A stretch of DNA of 33,290 nucleotides from B120-G9 sp034659895 (GTDB lineage: Bacteria > Zixibacteria > MSB-5A5 > GN15 > FEB-12): positions 1 through 33,290 of the forward strand of contig JAYEIF010000241.1 of the NCBI GenBank assembly GCA_034659895.1, in the 5' to 3' direction. Made by a program: the position numbers and the translations under genes. Below are positions 18,572 through 25,537 of this stretch, in pieces; position 1 is the stretch's first letter, and each line of letters begins with the position of its first letter. The notes under the pieces are model-generated. The model was not told where the DNA came from. It saw nothing but the letters and a program-made list of their open reading frames with translations, and made no database searches.

Positions 18572-19042
18572 ATGAATACTCAATTCTCCAGAGATGACGC
18601 TGATAAAATAGCTGCTATTATTGATGCTCAACAAGTCACTTTGGAAGTTGATCACTACCGGTTCAAAGTTGACAATTTTGAGGAGAAACGTGCGCTTAAA
18701 CTTGAAGTTTATCCGGAAATTACTCTGGGCAAGAAGAGAGGAATGCTGGTTGTTGTTTACACTGGTAATGCACATTTGCAGTTACATAACTGTACCGGAT
18801 ATGTCGTCTCGAAGGAATTAGGCGAGGTTACTTTTGTAGCCGAAGAGAAAAATCAACTCAGCGGGCTGGTGGTCGAAAAAGGGGCTTCATGCTCACAGTA
18901 TGCTTCTATCAGTAGAGAATTGATATCATCTGACTTCACTCAACTTGGTGTGGAGGTGATGCTTTCCGGAGTTGCTATGTCGTTGACTGAAGATATTCTG
19001 TCGCATGGTAGTGATGACGAAGGTAACGGTCGAGGGGAATAA
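18572..19042 (+). CDS. Uncharacterised soluble protein after tatA
   Basis: 156 residues from ATG 18572 (an in-frame GTG at 18560 would add four). I do not recognise the family. There is no signal peptide or membrane helix. The N-terminal 25 residues look helical (RDDADKIAAIIDAQQ), the middle is rich in beta-forming residues (KLEVYPEITLG, MLVVVYTGNAHLQLHN, GEVTFVAEE), and the C-terminus is acidic (SDDEGNGRGE). It has two cysteines about 37 residues apart. It is the last gene of the long + strand run and is convergent with the kinase gene. Confidence 0.7.
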   Translation: MNTQFSRDDADKIAAIIDAQQVTLEVDHYRFKVDNFEEKRALKLEVYPEITLGKKRGMLVVVYTGNAHLQLHNCTGYVVSKELGEVTFVAEEKNQLSGLVVEKGASCSQYASISRELISSDFTQLGVEVMLSGVAMSLTEDILSHGSDDEGNGRGE

Positions 19043-19076
19043 AGGGTTATCTTTTCATTTTTGAAGCACAACAGTA

Positions 19077-21566
19077 TCAGATGACAAAGGATTCTACAAA
19101 ATCTTTTAGAGCTGTAGCAATTTCGGACGCCTTCTGATAGCGAGCATTGGGATTCTTCTCCAGTGCTTTCCAGATTATCCGATCAAATAAAAGCGGAATT
19201 TGCGGATTGATTGTGGATGGCTTTTTCGGTTCATTGTTCATTATTGAGTATATCAGCGAGGTGATATTCTCTCCTTTGAAAGGTCGTTTACCCAATAACA
19301 TTTCATACATGACTACACCCAGCGAGAAAAGATCTGACCGAGAATCGGATTTATTACCCTTTAGTTGTTCAGGTGAGATGTAGTTGGGTGTTCCCATGGC
19401 TATTCCAGTTTTGGTCATCGAATTGGAATCGATACGGGCAATACCATAATCCATGACTTTAGCTCGATAATCTTTTAGAATCATGATATTAGCTGGTTTA
19501 ATATCTCGATGGACAATGTTCTGATCGTGAGCATACTGAAGGGCTGAACAAATCTGTATCATTATTTGAGCAATGATTTTGTAATTAAATTGCACTTTCT
19601 TTTTTATCATATCCTCAAGAGTCTGTCCTTCAAGATATTCCATAGCGATGTACTGCAATTGATTTTCATCAGAACCGACATCATAGATAGTAACGATATT
19701 TGGATGCGACAATTTGCCTGCTGCCTGAGCTTCCCGAAAGAGCCTTTCTTTGAGTTCTTCCATTTCTTTGGGATCATTAATAAAATCAAGGCGAATGGTT
19801 TTCAATGCTACGGGACGGTTGATCGCTGGATCAACGCCTTTATAAACCATTCCCATTGCTCCCCTGCCAAGACTACCTATTATCTGATAGCGACCCAGAT
19901 GATCGGGAGCCCCTGCTGGCAACGGCTGGCTCTGGGAAATAGCTGATTCCTCTGCTGGTGATGTTGTTTTGGAAGCAGGAGTATCATCCGAGCCAATTAT
20001 CTCCGGCTTGCCTATATCAGACTTGAATGAATTTGACTTGCTTGAAGGCTTGTCTATTGTGGTATTTGTTTTTGGAGATGCCACTGTTTCTTTGTCTTCC
20101 TCAGGGGAGGTTTTTGGTGAATGCTCTCCGGTAATATCCATTTCAGCATTAATTGTCTGGTGATCAGCTGGATATTGGTCTGACGCTTCCATTGCCTCTG
20201 TGCTGGTAATATTCTGCTCGTTGGTTTGCATATTGAAATCTTCTTCTGGAGGATTTACTGCCACTTGGTTATCCGGAGTGATAGAAATATCACTTTTATT
20301 AGGCTTGAATTTTGGTTTATCTGTTTCAGTTGATTCTGTACCAGTAATAAATTGTGAATCAAGAAAAGGTGCGGCAATCATAAATAATATTAATTCGATA
20401 GCGATATAGATCATCTCTGGTAATATGCGCATGGAGGAAATAAAGTAATAGTTGAGGCCTGCTAATACTACAAGAAAAGACGCTAATAACATAAACCGTT
20501 TTCGCAAGGACAGAAGCGGCAGTACAAAAGCACACAAAGCTCCCAAAATAAAAAGAACCAACATATCAATTACAGGACGATTGATTCTTGTTATCATATT
20601 GTCATTGATGATGTTTTCAATGATAGTTGCTCTAAGAGTTCCCAGTGATATCTCCGTGTTGATTGGAGTAGCTAACTTCCCTATATCTCCGGAATTGTCT
20701 GCTTCAATCATTACTACTTTACCGTTTAGAGCAGAACGGTTGAAATCGTCACTGAGAACCTCGGCTGCAGAATAGGTTGTGAACGAATTATTTGGCAGAT
20801 GGTTGATAAAATATTCTCCACGATTATTCAAGGGAAGAATATGCTGGGAACCGATTACAAGTTTTTGTTCTTCCTGAATACTTATCTGGTTAGTCGAAAT
20901 TCCAAGATATGCTGCAGCTGCCAATAGCGAAACGGACGGATAATAATATCCTCTATACTGCATTAATAGTGGTTGGTGTCTCAAAATACGGTCGTCATCC
21001 GGACGTACGTATGTGAATCCCAGAAGCGGTTTGCTTTCCAGTAGTTTTTCAGCAGGAAGGAAAACTTTGCGGACATTTAGGCTGGATTGTTCGCTCATTT
21101 CACCCAAGGGATTATCCACTACAATTGAATTGTTAAACAGGTACTCAGGGTTGTTGAATTTCTGCGAACGGAAAGTAGCCAGAGCAATATCATACGGCAA
21201 TACTATATTATCCATCCAGCTAAACTGACCCGCTAAGATTGAGGTATACCCTGCTGAATCCTGAGTGGCATCTTCGCTGAGGTCTGTATTGACCACTATT
21301 ACTTTTGGTTTCCCGACTGCTGTGGCTGCTACCAAATCTGCGAGTATGTCTCGGTTCCATGGCCACTTGCCAAATTTATTTTCAGCTCGATTGTCAATTT
21401 TAACAATGGCCACATTCGTCCTTGTATCATTATGCGCTGTAAGTTGGCACAAGGCATCATTGATTGTTCGCTGTAAATGTTCTGTGGGACCAAAGCCATT
21501 GATATAGGTTATCACGACCAAAATGGACAAAAGCAGATAGAGAATATATGAAGAGTATTTTCTCAT
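19077..21566 (-). CDS. CHASE2-domain transmembrane Ser/Thr protein kinase
   Basis: 829 residues. A first membrane helix (about 7-24) leads into an extracytoplasmic CHASE2 sensor (about 30-320; IVKIDNRAENKFGKWPWNR is typical). Three further membrane helices (about 331-402) are followed by a 150-residue linker rich in S, T, P, E and K (about 404-556). The kinase (about 560-825) is of the PASTA/Pkn type: glycine loop GSLGRGAMG (564-572), K589 in VALKT, HRDIKPANI with H686-D688, DYG in place of DFG, and GTPNYISPEQ. A GAGG Shine-Dalgarno sequence precedes the ATG. It is the last gene of a three-gene operon with a phosphoesterase and an FHA protein. Confidence 0.94.
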   Translation of the reverse strand: MRKYSSYILYLLLSILVVITYINGFGPTEHLQRTINDALCQLTAHNDTRTNVAIVKIDNRAENKFGKWPWNRDILADLVAATAVGKPKVIVVNTDLSEDATQDSAGYTSILAGQFSWMDNIVLPYDIALATFRSQKFNNPEYLFNNSIVVDNPLGEMSEQSSLNVRKVFLPAEKLLESKPLLGFTYVRPDDDRILRHQPLLMQYRGYYYPSVSLLAAAAYLGISTNQISIQEEQKLVIGSQHILPLNNRGEYFINHLPNNSFTTYSAAEVLSDDFNRSALNGKVVMIEADNSGDIGKLATPINTEISLGTLRATIIENIINDNMITRINRPVIDMLVLFILGALCAFVLPLLSLRKRFMLLASFLVVLAGLNYYFISSMRILPEMIYIAIELILFMIAAPFLDSQFITGTESTETDKPKFKPNKSDISITPDNQVAVNPPEEDFNMQTNEQNITSTEAMEASDQYPADHQTINAEMDITGEHSPKTSPEEDKETVASPKTNTTIDKPSSKSNSFKSDIGKPEIIGSDDTPASKTTSPAEESAISQSQPLPAGAPDHLGRYQIIGSLGRGAMGMVYKGVDPAINRPVALKTIRLDFINDPKEMEELKERLFREAQAAGKLSHPNIVTIYDVGSDENQLQYIAMEYLEGQTLEDMIKKKVQFNYKIIAQIMIQICSALQYAHDQNIVHRDIKPANIMILKDYRAKVMDYGIARIDSNSMTKTGIAMGTPNYISPEQLKGNKSDSRSDLFSLGVVMYEMLLGKRPFKGENITSLIYSIMNNEPKKPSTINPQIPLLFDRIIWKALEKNPNARYQKASEIATALKDFVESFVI

Positions 21567-21578
21567 AAAAACCTCAAT

Positions 21579-22307
21579 TTATAATCCAACTGCTATTCGT
21601 TGGACTAATACATCAGGAAGTCCGGCATGGTTCATTTTTTCCTGTGTTTTAGCGGTATCGTATTTTACACGGTGAAACCTAATTTCATTGTTGCTCGAGT
21701 CGTAGGTTACAAAACAAGCGCGCGCATCATGGTCGCGCGGTTGTCCGACAGAACCGACATTTACAAGATAGCGCGTATCGTCCGATGGATCGAAGTTGTG
21801 GCCGACCTGTTGACGGGGGATATCATCTGGCATTTCTCTGAATATTGTTGGCATGTGTGAATGTCCGTAAAAACAGATATTGCCCGAAAAGTGTTCAAAG
21901 GCATGCTTTGCCTGAGTAGCATCTAAAATATATTGCCATCGATCCGGTTTATCTGGTGAAGAATGAACCATAGTAACTTTTTCGAACTCATGTATCATGT
22001 GATATTCAGCTATCATCGTAAACTCACGATCGGTCAATTGTTTCTTTGTCCATTCTGTGGATATTTTTGCGGCTGGAGTATATGAATTAGTTGTTAATTG
22101 CCCGAGTACAGCATATTCGTGGTTTCCCATAAGTTTAACCGATGCTCGTTTATCCACAAGATTCATACAAGCTATCGGATCGCAGCCATAGCCGATGACA
22201 TCTCCCAGACTGAAGATATGGTCAACCTGTAATTGATCAATCTTTTCAAGGACAGAAGTTAGAGCTTCAAGATTCCCATGGATGTCGGAGATCAGAGCAA
22301 TTTTCAT
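21579..22307 (-). CDS. Calcineurin-like metallophosphoesterase
   Basis: 242 residues. The metal-binding motifs of the family are complete: D8 and H10 in ISDIHGN, D36 in LGDVIGYG, N62-H63 in GNHE, H114-region VHSSP, and GHSH near residue 148. The closing VNVGSVGQPRD places it in the small phosphodiesterase/phosphatase group (PF12850 type), whose members hydrolyse cyclic nucleotides or phosphoproteins. Substrate unknown. It starts directly after the FHA gene stop and ends 12 bases before the kinase start. The operon suggests a phosphoprotein phosphatase acting opposite the kinase; this is inference. Confidence 0.9.
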   Translation of the reverse strand: MKIALISDIHGNLEALTSVLEKIDQLQVDHIFSLGDVIGYGCDPIACMNLVDKRASVKLMGNHEYAVLGQLTTNSYTPAAKISTEWTKKQLTDREFTMIAEYHMIHEFEKVTMVHSSPDKPDRWQYILDATQAKHAFEHFSGNICFYGHSHMPTIFREMPDDIPRQQVGHNFDPSDDTRYLVNVGSVGQPRDHDARACFVTYDSSNNEIRFHRVKYDTAKTQEKMNHAGLPDVLVQRIAVGL

Positions 22308-23003
22308 CTACTTTTTTCCCTTAACGAATTTGAAGACACTCTTTCCGACTGTGATGAGATCACCGTTCTTCAATTCCTGACGGTCAATGGGTTCGCCATT
22401 TATTTTGGTTTTACCTTTGCGCCCTAAGTTTACAAGGTTATAGTAATCATTTTCCTTTACTATTTTGGCTTGAATCTTCGATAGTATGAAACCCTTGGCT
22501 TGTACATGTACAAATTTAGCTTTGCCTATTGTAGTTACATCTCGATCAATACGATATTCAGAGAAGTATGTGTTTTCGCCCCCGAGTAGTAGCGATCCAC
22601 CATAGCGTTCGACCATTTCACGCTCTTTGTTGTCGTTTTTCATGAGATTTCGTTGAGCTTTTGTATTGAGCATCATTGTTCCATCAAACCCAACAGAATC
22701 ATCGGCTGGATTTGTGTTCTGGCTGTTGTATACCAATTGATACTTGCCTATTGTAACAATGTCATTATCACGCAGAACTTCTTCAGTGGCCTTTCGACTA
22801 TTGACGAAAGTACCATTTAGTGATTCGTTATCAATCACCACAGCAGCCTTGTCGCTAAACTCTATTATAGCATGCTTGCGGGAGACACCTCGGTTTTCAA
22901 GGACGATGTCATTTTCATTGGTACGTCCAATCGAAAGACGTCTTTGTTCGGTAACGATTCGCTCGATCACCTTGTTTTCGTATTTAACAATAATCTCAGC
23001 CAT
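22308..23003 (-). CDS. Double FHA-domain protein
   Basis: 231 residues, cytoplasmic. FHA domain 1 (about 1-93) keeps the phosphothreonine-binding residues: G26-R27, S41 and H44 in SRKHA, N63-G64 in LNGTFVN. FHA domain 2 (about 140-229) is recognisable from GKTKINGEPI and NGDLITVGKSVFKF, but has GK for GR and SKIQA for SRKHA, so it has probably lost phosphopeptide binding. The linker contains FDGTMML (T109), a possible phosphorylation site. AAAGGA upstream supports ATG 23003. First gene of the kinase operon. Confidence 0.92.
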   Translation of the reverse strand: MAEIIVKYENKVIERIVTEQRRLSIGRTNENDIVLENRGVSRKHAIIEFSDKAAVVIDNESLNGTFVNSRKATEEVLRDNDIVTIGKYQLVYNSQNTNPADDSVGFDGTMMLNTKAQRNLMKNDNKEREMVERYGGSLLLGGENTYFSEYRIDRDVTTIGKAKFVHVQAKGFILSKIQAKIVKENDYYNLVNLGRKGKTKINGEPIDRQELKNGDLITVGKSVFKFVKGKK

Positions 23004-23049
23004 CAGAGAATCCTTTCAATATCGTTAACTATTTTTTGCCAAGTTTTTA

Positions 23050-23078
23050 TATACACTACTACAAAGAGCCTTTTTCAA
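23050..23078 (-). promoter_or_regulatory. Sigma-70-type promoter of the FHA-phosphoesterase-kinase operon
   Basis: On the minus strand: TTGAAA (23078-23073), a 17-base spacer, TGTATA (23055-23050). Transcription would start near 23043, giving a leader of about 40 bases with its own AAAGGA site. It is back to back with the dus promoter. Confidence 0.55.
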
Positions 23079-23116
23079 CTATCTGTCCTGTTGTGTCAAA
23101 ATTGCAATTGGTCCTC

Positions 23117-23152
23117 TTGTTGTCGTTTAATGACTTAATTATACTATCGGTA
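23117..23152 (+). promoter_or_regulatory. Promoter giving a leaderless dus transcript
   Basis: TTGTTG (23117-23122), a 17-base spacer, TATACT (23140-23145). Only six bases separate the -10 box from the ATG at 23152, so the expected transcription start is the A of the start codon. No Shine-Dalgarno sequence is present. Confidence 0.5.
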
Positions 23153-24123
23153 TGAATATCGGAAACCTAAACATAAATGGCAGAGTTCTTTGTGCTCCTT
23201 TGGCCGGAGTATCCAATCGCCCATTTCGGATTATGGCTATTCGTTTTGGTGCTGCTATGACTTTCACGGAAATGGTATCTTCAGAAGGGATAATTCGAAA
23301 TCATGCTAAGACATTAACTATGACGGACTTTCAGTCGGACGAGCAACCCATTGGGATTCAATTGTTTGGCGCTAAACCGGAGAGTATGCGCCTTGCGGCT
23401 GAAATTGTTTCCCGTAGGAATTGCCCTGATGTAATTGATATAAATTTCGGTTGTCCTGTGAAAAAAGTAGTTCGTAAAAACGGTGGTGCTGCTGTGTTAA
23501 AGGATATGATTCTTACCGAGGAAATAATGCAAGCTACTGTTGAGGGGGCAAACGGATTACCAGTGAGTATAAAGATACGCACCGGTTGGGATGATGAAAA
23601 TCCTGTTTTTCTTGAAGTGGGGCGAATTGCTGAGCGAGTTGGCATATCAGCGGTGATTTTTCATGCACGCAGCCGATCTGGTGGTTTTTCAGATTCAGCA
23701 AGATGGGAAGCTATAAGGGAGCTAAAAGAGGAAATCAAGATTCCGGTTATTGGTAATGGTGATATTCGAACTCCTCAGGATGCTCAAAGAATGCTGGATG
23801 AGACTAGTTGTGATGCAGTTATGGTCGGTCGGGCTGCTATGGGGAATCCAATGATATTTAGGGATATGAACTCTTTTCTTGAAACAGGTCAAGAGTCGCC
23901 AGCTATGTCAATTGAGGAGCGTATCAAAGTGGCGCGGATGCATGCTGAACTTACTATTAAGGAATATGGCAGTAAAAGTGGACCTAAAATGATGCGTCGA
24001 TATCTTGGCTGGTATGTCAAAGGATTGCCAGGGGCGAGCAAGCTTCGACCACGTCTATTTCAGGTTGAAACACTCGATGATATTAACTTTGTGCTGGATG
24101 AATATCTTCAGCAACTTGCATAG
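23152..24123 (+). CDS. dus: tRNA-dihydrouridine synthase (DusB-like)
   Basis: 323 residues, FMN-dependent TIM barrel. Motifs: CAPLAGVSNRPFR at the N-terminus, FTEMVSSEG, PIGIQLFGAKPESM, the catalytic cysteine C101 in INFGCPVKKVV, PVSIKIRTGWDDEN, IFHARSRSGGFS, VIGNGDIRTPQDA and MVGRAAMGNP. It reduces uridines in the tRNA D-loop. The order of motifs and GCPVKKVVRKNGGAA fit the DusB group. Confidence 0.95.
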   Translation: MNIGNLNINGRVLCAPLAGVSNRPFRIMAIRFGAAMTFTEMVSSEGIIRNHAKTLTMTDFQSDEQPIGIQLFGAKPESMRLAAEIVSRRNCPDVIDINFGCPVKKVVRKNGGAAVLKDMILTEEIMQATVEGANGLPVSIKIRTGWDDENPVFLEVGRIAERVGISAVIFHARSRSGGFSDSARWEAIRELKEEIKIPVIGNGDIRTPQDAQRMLDETSCDAVMVGRAAMGNPMIFRDMNSFLETGQESPAMSIEERIKVARMHAELTIKEYGSKSGPKMMRRYLGWYVKGLPGASKLRPRLFQVETLDDINFVLDEYLQQLA

Positions 24124-24133
24124 AAGGATTGTA

Positions 24134-24211
24134 ATGATTTATAAATTTCGATGGCCTAAAAACATTGCGTTTGAAAATTTTGATACATATATTGCCAAAA
24201 GATTTGATTAA
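24134..24211 (+). CDS. Possible 25-residue small protein between dus and etfA
   Basis: An open frame with AAGGA (24124-24128) five bases before ATG 24134 encodes MIYKFRWPKNIAFENFDTYI followed by AKRFD. It is basic and aromatic, with no membrane helix. It ends 18 bases before etfA. The well-placed ribosome site is the main support; the size makes chance occurrence quite possible. It does not resemble the N-terminus of EtfB. Confidence 0.3.
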   Translation: MIYKFRWPKNIAFENFDTYIAKRFD

Positions 24212-24229
24212 AATATTGAGGTGTGAATA

Positions 24230-25189
24230 ATGAAAACATTGATAGTTGCTTTACAGAAAGATGGAAAACTTGCTTCGGCAACCTACGAACTTATTGAAGT
24301 TGCTAAAGGACTAAATAGTGAAATATACACTGCCATCCTGTCCGACAATGCTGAAACGCTGGCATCCGAGCTTGCCGAACGTGGGGGAGGTAAGGTTCTT
24401 GCAATATCCAATCCGAATCTGAAAAGTTTTAATGATGAAGCTTACACCAACGTTATCACAGAATTGATTGAAAAATACTCACCAGATTTGATATTGGGTC
24501 TTGCTACTTTTTATGGTAAATCCCTGTTTGCACGTCTTGCGGCAAAGAACAGTGGTCCTATGGTTAGTGATATAACTGGTGTCGCTTTGAATGACGGTGG
24601 CATCACAGTTACCCGTCCAAGTTATGGCGGCGCAGTAGTATCCGAGATTGTCAAGAATAGTGACAAGCCTTTCTTTGTGACGGTCAGACCGAAAATCTTC
24701 CCAGAATCAAAAGATGGTTCTGGAGAAGTTGTCACTGAGACAGTTGCAGCCACCGGAGTTGACGTTGGTACTACTATTAAAGAGGTCAAAGTTGAATCAT
24801 CAGGCTCGGTTAATCTTGCTGAGGCTGATGTAATAGTTTCTGCCGGTAGGGGTTTGAAAGCAACCGAAAATCTTCAGATGGTCAAGGATTTGGCGGTTGC
24901 CACTAGCGGCGCTTTTGGCGCTTCACGAGCTATTGTTGATGCCGGCTGGACAGAATACTCCAATCAGGTGGGCCAGACAGGCAAAACGGTTAATCCAAAA
25001 CTATACATTGCCATAGGTATTTCAGGCGCTATTCAACATATCGTTGGTATGCGCACATCAGGAACAATAGTTGCTGTTAATAAGGATAAGGATGCACCAA
25101 TTTTTAATCTCGCTAATTATGGTATAATCGGTGATGCTTTTGAGATAGTGCCGGCTCTTACAGCTAAGTTTAAGGCGGAATTGGGATAA
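24230..25189 (+). CDS. etfA: Electron transfer flavoprotein subunit alpha
   Basis: 319 residues. An N-terminal nucleotide-binding-like domain (1-190) precedes the FAD domain with ADVIVSAGRGLK, GASRAIVDAGW, QVGQTGKTVNPKLYIAIGIS, GAIQHIVGM and PIFNLANYGIIGD. It carries FAD and passes electrons from acyl-CoA or similar dehydrogenases to the quinone pool. GAGGTG upstream supports ATG 24230. No etfB lies beside it, which is unusual because the two are normally adjacent. The stop codon lies inside the left target-site duplication of a transposed element. Confidence 0.95.
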   Translation: MKTLIVALQKDGKLASATYELIEVAKGLNSEIYTAILSDNAETLASELAERGGGKVLAISNPNLKSFNDEAYTNVITELIEKYSPDLILGLATFYGKSLFARLAAKNSGPMVSDITGVALNDGGITVTRPSYGGAVVSEIVKNSDKPFFVTVRPKIFPESKDGSGEVVTETVAATGVDVGTTIKEVKVESSGSVNLAEADVIVSAGRGLKATENLQMVKDLAVATSGAFGASRAIVDAGWTEYSNQVGQTGKTVNPKLYIAIGISGAIQHIVGMRTSGTIVAVNKDKDAPIFNLANYGIIGDAFEIVPALTAKFKAELG

Positions 25190-25192
25190 TTC
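25187..25192 (+). repeat. Left target-site duplication TAATTC
   Basis: TAATTC at 25187-25192 is repeated exactly at 25449-25454, flanking the element. Its first three bases are the etfA stop codon TAA. Confidence 0.75.
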
Positions 25193-25448
25193 GGGTCTGC
25201 TGAATAAAGTACCTGTCCGCTCGACAGGCGGGTAAGTTCTTTGTTCATAAATAGATAAGCATGTTTTGTATTGTTTCAAGTGAAAGGGTTTTGTTATAAA
25301 TAGCTTAAAAGGCTTGCACTTGATAAACATTCTACTCGCGTAGCAGCGGGGCTTGTCTCCGCTGTGTGTATAGAAACGGGCGACACAAGGCCGCCCGCTA
25401 CGCGAATTTGAGATTGTGGTACATAACAACTAATTATTCAACAAGCCC
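25193..25448 (+). mobile_element. 256-bp MITE-like non-autonomous element (copy 1)
   Basis: The ends form imperfect terminal inverted repeats: GGGTCTGCTGAATAA at 25193-25207 against TTATTCAACAAGCCC at 25434-25448, 12 of 15 positions matching. A perfect 6-bp direct repeat flanks it. It has no meaningful open reading frame. A hairpin CCTGTC/GACAGG (25212-25228) lies near the left end, and a 70-nt palindromic unit lies at 25336-25405. The left 123 bases recur without change at 33168. This element fills most of the 348-base gap between etfA and the PKD lipoprotein gene. The parent transposase family cannot be named from the ends alone. Confidence 0.8.
25336..25405 (+). repeat. Structured REP-like palindrome inside the element
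   Basis: A 9-bp outer stem (25336-25344 with 25397-25405) encloses two hairpins: 25345-25363 (AGCGG/CCGCT, loop CTTGT) and 25378-25396 (GGGCG/CGCCC). The loop CTTGT of the first is complementary to ACAAG (25385-25389) in the loop of the second. The two halves can alternatively pair as one long imperfect hairpin. Confidence 0.65.
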
Positions 25449-25454
25449 TAATTC
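25449..25454 (+). repeat. Right target-site duplication TAATTC
   Basis: Exact repeat of 25187-25192, immediately outside the right terminal inverted repeat. Confidence 0.75.
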
Positions 25455-25480
25455 TTTTTCTTACACAAGAAGCTAAAAAT

Positions 25481-25520
25481 AAAAAAGCCCGCTCGGTTTA
25501 AACCAGGCGGGTTTTGTGTT
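25481..25520 (-). terminator. Intrinsic terminator of the PKD lipoprotein gene, possibly bidirectional
   Basis: CCCGC (25488-25492) pairs with GCGGG (25507-25511), with a further palindrome GGTTTAAACC between them. On the minus strand the stem is followed by a T-rich stretch (GGGCTTTTTTATTTTT); on the plus strand by GTTTTGTGTT. It lies 18 bases past the lipoprotein stop. Confidence 0.7.
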
Positions 25521-25537
25521 ATTTGAGGATAAGTATA

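Noticed and set aside
25058..25429. 123-codon minus-strand open frame crossing the end of etfA
   Set aside because: Most of it is the reverse of etfA and of the transposable element, whose palindromes keep the frame open by chance.
25193..25448. Riboswitch or CRISPR-like explanation of the structured intergenic DNA
   Set aside because: Terminal inverted repeats, a 6-bp target duplication and an identical second copy at 33168 fit a transposed element better; there are no spaced direct repeats.
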